Source: Stachybotrys elegans (taxonomy: Eukaryota; Ascomycota; Sordariomycetes; Hypocreales; Stachybotryaceae). From it: a stretch of DNA of 64,000 bases. A program made the position numbers and the translations under genes. Below, in pieces: positions 55,796 through 64,000 of this stretch (position 1 is the stretch's first letter; each line of letters begins with the position of its first letter). The stretch lies in contig JAGPNK010000006.1 of NCBI GenBank assembly GCA_020746835.1, positions 868,001 to 932,000 of the forward strand, in the 5' to 3' direction. The notes under the pieces are model-generated. The model saw nothing but the letters and a program-made list of their open reading frames with translations. It ran no database searches and was not told where the DNA came from.

Positions 55796-58350
55796 GTTGA
55801 CTGAGATTCAACGAACGACACAATTGAGAGCCTCGAGGCTATCGCGGAGCAAGAGACACAGCGAGTGAGGTGTCTAGCTCTCTACAATCCCACAATGAGT
55901 GTATGTGGTAGAGCCTGGTGAGCAGGTGTGGGAGGTTCTGCAGGCTAAGTTTGGAGTACCTGGCCAGATATATGGGGAGTTATCATTGTGCCCAACAAGA
56001 GAGGTAACAGGACGCTTGCCCGGTGCAGCCTGGCACAGCCCTACGTGACATTTCTGACCAAGACCCTGGGACTGGCCTGCAAAGCCAGCGAGGCCAGCAT
56101 TGTGAATTGGTCCTTCTGTACGGAGTACTGGCAAGTTCGCTGGCCGACAAGTTACCAGGATCATGGCGGGGTCGGACAGGGTTCAGAATAACGAGATTCT
56201 ACACAGGGGCGCTTGTCGATGTGATGCCATTATCATCCCTGTCTACCAGAGGCGTGGCTCACAGCTAGCAGGGATTCGAATGACATGGTGAGCTTCAAGC
56301 TGGACCGAGTTCTGAAAACAACAACCACGCCTCGATGGATGCCAACAGCCCCAAGGGAAGGCCAACATCCGCATTCGCCACGATAGAATCCAGGGAGAGT
56401 CAGAATGGACCAGACCTCAACATGGATGGTCAATGTGACGGCGGATGATGTTCGTACACGGCAGGTGCTCGCCAGGGAGTAAGGCCCAAGGGGTGTGTAC
56501 CAAGAGTTCAAGGCTGCAATCAACCGTAGTATCCCGTCTTCGTACAGCATGTACTGCATGGCACAGGGTATTGCGGGCAGTGGTGGCGCTGTTGAGCCTG
56601 CGGCGCCATCCGCCCTATCGAAAGGCGATGACCAGGTGCTCAAGGGAGATACTACGGTCAGTGTAACGAGAGCGCGACAATGACTTGGCACTCGCCACTA
56701 TATCGCGCGAGCTATCACCGGCCGAGCCGTATGGAAGAGAACCGCTCGTAGCATCGCATATTGACGAGAAAAACGGACGACAATGCCATCGGGGTGAGCA
56801 GGTGACAATTGGCGGGCCTATTTGGCCCCAGTTGAGAAAACATGTGGGTGTGAACCAGGGTAGGCTTCCATTGTTAGTGGAGCGCTGCAAGATCGTCTGA
56901 GGCACGGATGAAGTGCTATCGCGTACATGCTGTATCTACTGCCAAACTGGACGGGGCGAATCTGGCGTGTTGTTTATTCCGCATTCCAGAGACGATGGAC
57001 CGCACAAGCTTTTTGGTGCGACGTAGCTGCGCGAACAAAGAACCACGGCGAGCATGCCAAATTAAGCATGGACGCCCCAGCAGAAGTCGCATGCCCCTTG
57101 CGAGGCTCACGGGAGTTGGAGGGTGCATCGTATAGCTCACGGACGTGGCATTGGCCGGTATGAATGGATGACGACGCAGTCGAGGTGGCAGAGGCTTGGA
57201 TCGAGATGGAAATGCGGTGAGATCGACGGCTGGACAGCAATTGGTGGGAAGAAGGCACATAGAGTGATCTTCATGAAGGCGGCTTGTGCGACCTTCAGCC
57301 GCATTGCGAGAGGGGTAACAGAGCGCAAGGTGATAAGGATGCATCTCGTTAAAGTGTCTGCCATAAGGCATGCTCCACACACGGAGGCATACCTGCAGCA
57401 AAGCGGCCGAGTGCTATCCTGCAGGCAGGAGCTGTAGAGATCGTCCAGTACCTGCCTACATAGATGGTAGGTAGGTAGGAAGGCAGATTACCGGTACTTT
57501 CGCTTACCTATGTGGAAGTTCGAGGAGGTGCGATGGCGCACTTGGAAAGAAGGCTCGCGCTGCCAGCACGGACCTGAGGCCCTACAAAGAACTCGTGACA
57601 CCTTCAAAGCCATTCTGAAACGACAGTCAAATTCAAAATCAGGAGCAGTGAGTACTATGTAGCCCTGAGGGTCATGCAAAACATCGACAAGAGTGGACAG
57701 TCCCACGATGCTCGGGAAGGTGCAGCGTGAGGCTCTACCCGTCCCCCAATGTAAGAAGGAAAGAGGGTGGTGGCGTCGGGGAAGCTCGAGTTCAAAAGAC
57801 CGCCGTACCGCGGATGGCGCTGGATGCTTCTGTAGGAAAAAGAAAAAGGCATCTCAGGTTGAGGTGTTGGTACATACTAACTCGCATGTGTGGTGTGGTT
57901 GCTTGCCCATCGTTACCCCGCCCTTGGCTGGAGGAGCGGTTTCCTCTTTCGGCAAGGCAGAGGATGGGAGTGAGCAACCTTCCTCTGGTGGGCGGTCAGA
58001 GCCGCGAGGTCGCCAATCCGTGAATGTGAGAAAGCCGCGATGATGAGGTGGGTGTGGAGTATAACACGGCTTGGACCTTTTGTCAAGGAGCTTGGATGAC
58101 GCTCTCCAGACACACTTGCTCTTGCTCTCGCAATTACTCTGTCAACCAAGTGCGCGCCACGAATGTGCCACTCCGCGACTAGGCAAAGCCAAGCAATAAG
58201 ATCAGCACTAGGACAAAATTCCCGCTGGGCCCGCTGGTTTGGGTGGGTGTTCAGGGTGTTCAGGGACCACGCCGCGCTAGGTAGATGCCGGCCATGACAG
58301 GCAGCCATCTCCAAGAAACCCAGTCCATACAAGCACCACTATTAATCCTT

Positions 58351-58398
58351 CCTCACAGCCCTCACAGCCCTCACAGCCCTCACCAGCCCTCACCAGCC
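58351..58398. repeat. Tandem repeat of CTCACAGCC / CTCACCAGCC
   Basis: Three copies of a 9-bp unit followed by two copies of a related 10-bp unit. Confidence 0.88.
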
Positions 58399-58560
58399 AC
58401 CCTGTCGGAGCCTCTTGATGGAGCGGAGCTGCGGACTACGACAAAGATATTCCGCCTGCAATGTGAAAATCAATCTCTATCCGAGCGGATCGTTGGCATC
58501 CCAATGCCGAAGGAGGGTAACGTCGAAGCTGTGGGACGACACCAACACTACGTACGATAC

Positions 58561-58595
58561 GACGACACGACGACACGACGACACGACGACATGAC
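58561..58595. repeat. 8-bp tandem repeat ACGACACG
   Basis: About four head-to-tail copies, the last decaying into ATGACGCG. Confidence 0.85.
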
Positions 58596-59999
58596 GCGCG
58601 ACGCTGCAGCTATCCGGCCAAGACCATCTCACCCATATTACCCAGCCAACACCATCCATCCATACAATATCCATACTCCGTACTGCAGCTCTAGTCCTGC
58701 AGCCAACCCATTATGCTCAGCCTCGGCCACCCACTGTAAGCTCACATCCCAGTCCTCCTCGGCCTCGCTCGGGCACCTCCACCATGCACTTCATTAGTTT
58801 CTCCTCCTCCAGCGCGACTCTTTTCCCACTCGGCCTGCGACTTGAGAGACGCATGACCTGCATGCCGGGGATGCAGCACCCATATCCCAGCCTTGTCTGC
58901 ACCTCTCGACCGACTTGGTCGGCCTCTCCGCTTTTCGCGTGGCACCACATTCAATATCCTAGCACAAATTGAGCAAACACGGATTGTTTTTGTCCCTCCC
59001 AGGCATATTGACTAATTAGTCTGCATGCTCTCCTCTCAGGACAGCCGCATATCCATGTGATGTGCAGTACATGAGAACCTGTTGCTACCCGAGATGGCCC
59101 GAGAACGCAGTACACAAAGACTGTCAAGGGTTTCCCGCATTCCACACACACAAAGAAGGGATCACAATGAACACACCCTCAGGACGTGGGTCGTCGGTTG
59201 GCCCCCAATCCTTTGGTCCAACTACATTTATCCACCAGAGCAGAGTCCACCCCTGTTAGCCGATGCGCGACAACACACCTCAGCCTGTGCCTCTCCTTCA
59301 CAAGTTCTTGCCAACGGTCTGATGTGAGCATAGAAGCAACTGGAGAGGCCTGACCTGGTTCCGCTTGTTCTAGCTCACCCTTGGCATCCCCCACATGGAT
59401 GCGCTTCAGTAAGGCAGTCGGTGTTGAAGTAATAGGGCACCGATACTACGGAGTACCAGCGAGCAATTCATAGAGCTCACTAGGATCTGTTATCTCTTGG
59501 AGCGGACATACGACAATTGTGCGTGCCCGCTCGACCAAGACTCGACGGCAGTCAGCAGGCTCCGAGCAGCTGGCACACACCCGCATGCATCCGTGCAGTA
59601 TCCAGCTTCCATAACTGGATCGCCACCTCGTCCGAGGGACACTTTACCATCAGATACTTTGCCACATCTTACAGCGACCACGCCCAATTTGTTCGGCTAC
59701 TGTGGGGTGAAGCCCGGATGGTCAAGAAGAAATACCTACAGCTAGTAGCTGCGGAGACCATCCAGAGACAGCTATCTGCGTACACCAGACACAGAAGCGA
59801 CTACCAACCATTCTCTATCGGCCGTCTTTCTCCCGGCTCTGCTTCTTTCTTCCTTTCTTCCCTTCTCTTCATCAAATTCCCGCCCAAGTGACAGGTGTTG
59901 CTCAACCGCCGATTCAGGGAGAATGCTTAGTAGGGCGTCTCAGTGAAGCCAAATCAGCCTATTGTGTCAGGCCCGGGACGACGGCCCTGATTGAACACC

Positions 60000-62629
60000 A
60001 TGATGCGACCCAGCTATAAGGCCGTCATCGGTGCCTTGGTCTTTCTAGTCGCCCAGTCAGCTGCTCAATTGACGAACTGGAACTTGACCGCAGGACAGAA
60101 TAGTACATGGATCTGTACATGGCGACAACCTAGAGGTAGGCATGCTGATAAACATATCGCGCAATGCTTCTTGCTAACTCTTAGAAAAGCGGCTTTGGTT
60201 AGAGACACTATCTATTTTGATGGAGGCCAACTGTATTGGCAAGCCGGCTTCGAGGATGGATCCAATACGATGCCAGCGCAAACTGGTCTGTGCCTTCGCC
60301 CCCAATGATGGAAGAATATTGGCTGATGAATAGCAGAAAGCCGCATCGGATACATTCTCTCATATAACTTGAGCAGGGCATTTTCTCTTGATACAAACGT
60401 CTCCGAAATATTTGTGGAAAATATGATAGAAAAGGGTGGTCGTGCTGGCGGAGGATTCAGCCGTCTAGATGGCGCTATGTTAGCCAATGATGACCAGCTC
60501 CTTCTCCTTGGGGGCGCCCAAAGCCCCATCGTCAGAGACGATATCTCTGACGAAGACGAGGCTGTGGGTTACCTGCTCTACCCACAACGAGATGATGTGA
60601 CAGCATTCGAACGAGTGTTTACCCTCTCGCGGCTGCCCGATGGTATTACGGACTGGATTGCCTATGGGGGAAGTACAAGTGCGCCATCAGAGAACAAGGC
60701 CTGGTACTTCTCAGGCTATACAACCCTTGACGATCAGCCCGTCCTTATATTTCCAAACGGTTCCACTGCGACAAATGTTGTCAACAGACTCGTCACAGTC
60801 GATTTTGACGAGATTGAGGGGGAACCATGGAGCACCCAGAATCTCACTTCAAGCATAGAGGGTAGAGCCAACCCGGAGGTCGTATGGGTACCTGTCGGCG
60901 AGCAGGGAATTCTCGTTGTTTTGGGCGGTGTTACTTATCCTCAATGGGTCAATCCTGATTCCGCGTCAGAGGATCCAGAAGCCAGTGTAAGTGTCCCTTT
61001 GCGCATCGGGTGTCATCTTGACTTGGCTCAGAAGTGAATAGATAGAAGAAAGTCCTGCCTTTATGCAAAGGATCGACATCTACGATGTTGCGAGTCGCCG
61101 ATGGTACCGCCAGCGAAGCCAAAACTACCCAGTCGGTTCGTTCACACAAGGCTGCGCTGTTGTTGCCACCGCCGCGGATCGTAGCAGCTTCAACATATAT
61201 TACTATGGTGGCTTTGACGGCCTGGATCCGCGGGCTGACTTCTACGATGATGTTTGGGTTTTATCCCTGCCATCGTTCGAATGGATTCCACTCAACAGGG
61301 GTAGCTCCGGCCATGCAAGAGCAGGGCACAGGTGTTTCATGCCGTACCCAGATCAGATGATGGTGTTCGGCGGCTACACACCTGTCCCTGGAGCTAGCAT
61401 GAATTGTCTTGAGGATGGTCCTGTCCTCAATTTCAATTTGTCCAGTGGCCAATGGATGAACTCCTATGATCCAAGGAACCATCCCGACTATGGCGTTCCG
61501 CGAGCTGTTTATGACATAATTGGCGGCGATTCGACTGGAGGATCGAACATCACTGGCCCATCTGGAGGCTGGCAATCGCGTGAACTCGAAGAAATATTCG
61601 AGAACCGCACATATAACATCAGCAGAATTTGGGAGCACACCCCTTACAATGTTGATTCTGAACCAGGTCCACCCAACTCACCAGGAAATGGGCCGGAGGA
61701 GGGAGGTGGTGGAAATAACGGTCTGCCCTCATGGGTTGCGCCTGTCTTGGGCGTTGTTCTTGGCCTCATGCTACTGGCAGCCATTCTTGTGATATTCTTC
61801 CTCTGGAGGAAGCGCAAGATATTCAAAAACCGTTCCAGCGACTCGGGCACGAACAACCGAATCTTGCCTTGGCTATGGGCTCAGCCATCGCCCGAAAAAG
61901 GGATGACCTCTACTGCATCAGAAATCACGGCAGCTCGAACATTGAGCCCCGAGATGTCAGAACTGCGGAGCGTGTCTGGCCCGACCGCCGGAACGGTGAC
62001 GGCAACGGCAAGCCCCGATCCAGAACAATACAGATACGAGGTTCCCGATACTCAGATCTATGCAGAGCTTGGTGGTAAGTGTGTACCTCTACTTATGCCC
62101 ATTAATGATGCTAACTTGAGCAGACACTTCGCCGCGTGCCGAACTTGCTGCTTTTGCTCGAAGTCGTCCACTTTCCTTCACCGAATCCAACGCAGGCGCC
62201 AAGGAAAGCGTTGTCACCCATTCCACAGATGCAGATGCAGGTGTCGCTGATACCGCCACGGGTGGCCAGGCAGCCGAGGATGCAGATTCTCCAACGATTG
62301 TGCCTGACCCTTATACTGGTGACCGTAGACCCCGTGTTACATCCGGAATATCGGATATCACGACTGCGTCGCATATAAGAAACACGTCGGACGTGACAGT
62401 CAGCTCCACTGGTCATCATACGGAAGTTGCACCGATTGCTGAGAGACTCAGCTCAGGGCCTCGAACCAACATGCACATTGACCTCACGGGTAATCCTTCG
62501 ACATCTGTCGGGCCAGTCTCACCACCCACAGCCGACGATGCAGCGGGTGAAGACTACCTCACATCAAGGAGCACCAGCGTGCAGAGGACTAGTGCCTTCC
62601 ATGCGCACGACGACATCCAGCCGAAGTAG
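60000..62629 (+). CDS. Kelch-repeat single-pass membrane protein
   Basis: Five exons (60000-60135, 60190-60285, 60337-60986, 61042-62074, 62124-62629) give 806 residues. Signal peptide MMRPSYKAVIGALVFLVAQSAAQ; then a Kelch-type beta-propeller ectodomain with repeats such as DTIYFDGGQLYW, DDQLLLLGGAQ, ILVVLGGVTYPQW, YYYGGFDG and MMVFGGYTPVPGASMN. Several N-glycosylation sites (NLT, NST) fit an extracellular location. A transmembrane helix (about 526-548, WVAPVLGVVLGLMLLAAILVIFFLW) is followed by RKRK and a 250-residue Ser/Thr-rich cytosolic tail. The second intron acceptor must be AAAAG (60189), not the earlier TTAG, to keep the conserved PRAALVRDTIYFDGG block. Possible cell-surface sensor or polarity factor; partner unknown. 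Confidence 0.85.
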
Positions 62630-62909
62630 GCATCACGGGTAGCAAGGGCTAATTTGACGATGGATGATGGGCGTTGGGTGACTTTCTTTTACTGGAATTA
62701 GGATACCTTGGTGGAAGAACGCATTCGTTAAAAGAATATAATCTTGCCAGCGTCTCCTGTGGACGCTCAGTAGGAGCGAGGCATTGAATAGCCAGAAATG
62801 TCTTATAGTTTAATATGGCAATAACGAATGGGCGATCGAAGTACTCGGAAGAGTTCTATTGAAACATCCCGCAAGGGTATATACGTCTATGGAATCCAGA
62901 ATGAGCCGT

Positions 62910-64000
62910 CTACACCTCGACAATCTGGTCGTCTTCGTCGTCTTTGATCTCTTGGACCCGTTCGGTGGTCTCGGGCTCCTCATCCCGCATGAGAACCTGC
63001 ACCAGCCGATCACATGCCTCGCGGACTCCCTCATCATCTACACGCGAATGAGTCTCGCGGATGATAGGGTACACCTTCACTTGCCGCATCAGTTCGCGGC
63101 CCTCGCGTGTACTTGTTAGTAGCAGTAGCGTTTCAAGATGAGTCTGAATAATGGACGTGTCCGAGTCGCGCTGCTTGTCTGGGGGCAGCAGCTGCAGGTC
63201 CGGAAGCATACCAAAGGTGTCTTCCTCGTCGTACTCCTCGCTGCCAGTGATCGGGAGGAGGATATAAGGGAGAATATCGATCTTGGACTCATCGAAGAAC
63301 GACGGATGTGATGGGACCTCGAAGGCGACGTTCTTGATGGTGCTGGCGACTCCCTTGCGCCGAATGTCCGACTTGTGCTCGGTGAAGACCTTGAGCTTAG
63401 TGACGGGGATGACGCCGTCGTATTTCTGCGTGTCCAAGAAGAAATGCCTGATGTCGGCATGCTTGGCCAAGTCGGCGAAGACGTATGCCAAGTAGTCATA
63501 GTCGGCCTTCTTGTTGTAGGTGCCGTCTTGGCCCTTGACGAAAAGGTCCATGAGCTGGTTCATGACCAGGTCGTCGGACCCCAGCTCTGACGGTGCCGAT
63601 TGCTTCCGACTGAGGATAGACTTGAGGCCTTCCCACTTGGCGAGATTGGCGAGGAGCATAGCCAGCAGATTCGCATTAGGCTCTTCTTGTTTCTGACGGC
63701 AATGCATCTTAGCCAACATTCTTGTGTGTGCAAGTAAAGGGGCCAACTTACCACAATGAGCGCAAATAACACATCCAAAAACTTGTCATCTGTGGCTAGT
63801 GCCTCGAGAATCTCCTGGTCTCCCGAAAGGTTGACAAGTATTGTGACAGCATGTTCAGATATTTTCTGTAATATTTTTGTCAGCCTGCCCGTCTCATACC
63901 ATGTAGGGCATTACTTACAGGATGATCTCTGACAAGGATCTTGAGATTCTTCACCGGCTGCAGCTTCTCCGCCTTGAAGATGACAGGCTGGGCTGTTGAG
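62910..64000 (-). CDS. HGH1: HGH1 protein, 5' end beyond the window
   Basis: Armadillo-like protein (DUF383/DUF384) known in yeast as a cochaperone for translation elongation factor 2 folding. Three exons are visible: 63919-64000 (partial), 63752-63865 and 62910-63692, all phase-consistent; the start codon lies outside. Family blocks are QPVKNLKILVRDHP joined to KISEHAVTILVNLS, DDKFLDVLFALIV, LANLAKWEGLKSIL, LMDLFVKGQDGTYNKKADYDYLAYVFADLAKHADIRHFFLD, DILPYILLPITGSEEYDEED and LLTSTREGRELMRQVKVYPIIRETH. The acidic C-terminus is usual. It is convergent with the Kelch gene, 280 bp between stops. Confidence 0.93.

Larger units (their letters stand above)
55796..59999. other. Gene-free gap of 4.2 kb
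   Basis: The largest gap in the window. It has no frame with domain content or codon bias. It contains two tandem repeats (58351-58398 and about 58561-58595), a TAGGTAGG-rich spot near 57462-57480, and presumably the promoters of the two flanking surface-protein genes, which point away from each other. Confidence 0.45.

Noticed and set aside
1..64000. A secondary-metabolite or defence gene cluster
   Set aside because: There is a regulator, a methyltransferase and two MFS transporters, but they are spread over 35 kb among housekeeping genes and no backbone enzyme (PKS, NRPS, terpene cyclase) is present.

Overview
The window looks like euchromatic genomic DNA from a filamentous ascomycete, most likely a sordariomycete and plausibly Hypocreales. 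This rests on moderate-to-high GC, short introns (about 50-110 bp) with GTNNGT donors and CTAAC/CTGAC branch points, pyrimidine-rich leaders, and the gene repertoire (class V-type GPCR, Dal5-type permease, Zn2Cys6 regulator, threonine-rich GPI protein). The species cannot be named from sequence alone. I modelled 25 protein-coding genes; 17 are rebuilt from two or more exons by joining frames at splice signals. I recognise no rRNA, tRNA, transposon, CRISPR array or intact mobile element.

Layout. 1-9.2 kb: a secreted acidic/Cys repeat protein, then housekeeping genes CCT-alpha, prolyl-tRNA synthetase and a LYC1-like GNAT acetyltransferase. 9.2-12.2 kb: a gene-poor island. 12.2-18 kb: a short Zn2Cys6 regulator, GINS subunit PSF2, an orphan two-exon gene and a secreted M28 aminopeptidase. 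18.3-28.5 kb: NAF1 (H/ACA snoRNP assembly) facing away from ALG9 (N-glycan assembly), a small conserved protein, a SulP sulfate permease and an F-box-like protein. 30.5-38.2 kb: two MFS transporters flanking a cAMP-receptor-like GPCR. 38.2-41.1 kb: a long pyrimidine-rich stretch without a convincing gene. 41.1-52.7 kb: saccharolysin, myosin essential light chain, a SAM methyltransferase, a NADAR protein, a CoA-binding protein and the survivin homologue Bir1. 53.5-64 kb: a Thr-rich GPI-anchored wall protein, a 4.2-kb gap, a Kelch-repeat membrane protein, and the 3' part of HGH1, which runs off the right edge.

The genes do not form an obvious biosynthetic cluster or operon-like system; this is a mixed housekeeping/surface/transport neighbourhood. 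I did not find a convincing undescribed multi-gene system. The most unusual signals are at RNA-processing level: a predicted 4-nt microexon inside a zinc-cluster codon block (12479-12482), an intron that seems to need a TG rather than AG acceptor (48900-48945), a GC-AG intron in the aminopeptidase (17710-17759), and a one-base frame break in the C-terminal tail of NAF1 (about 18548-18562). All gene models are unaided readings of sequence; transcripts and homology searches were not available.
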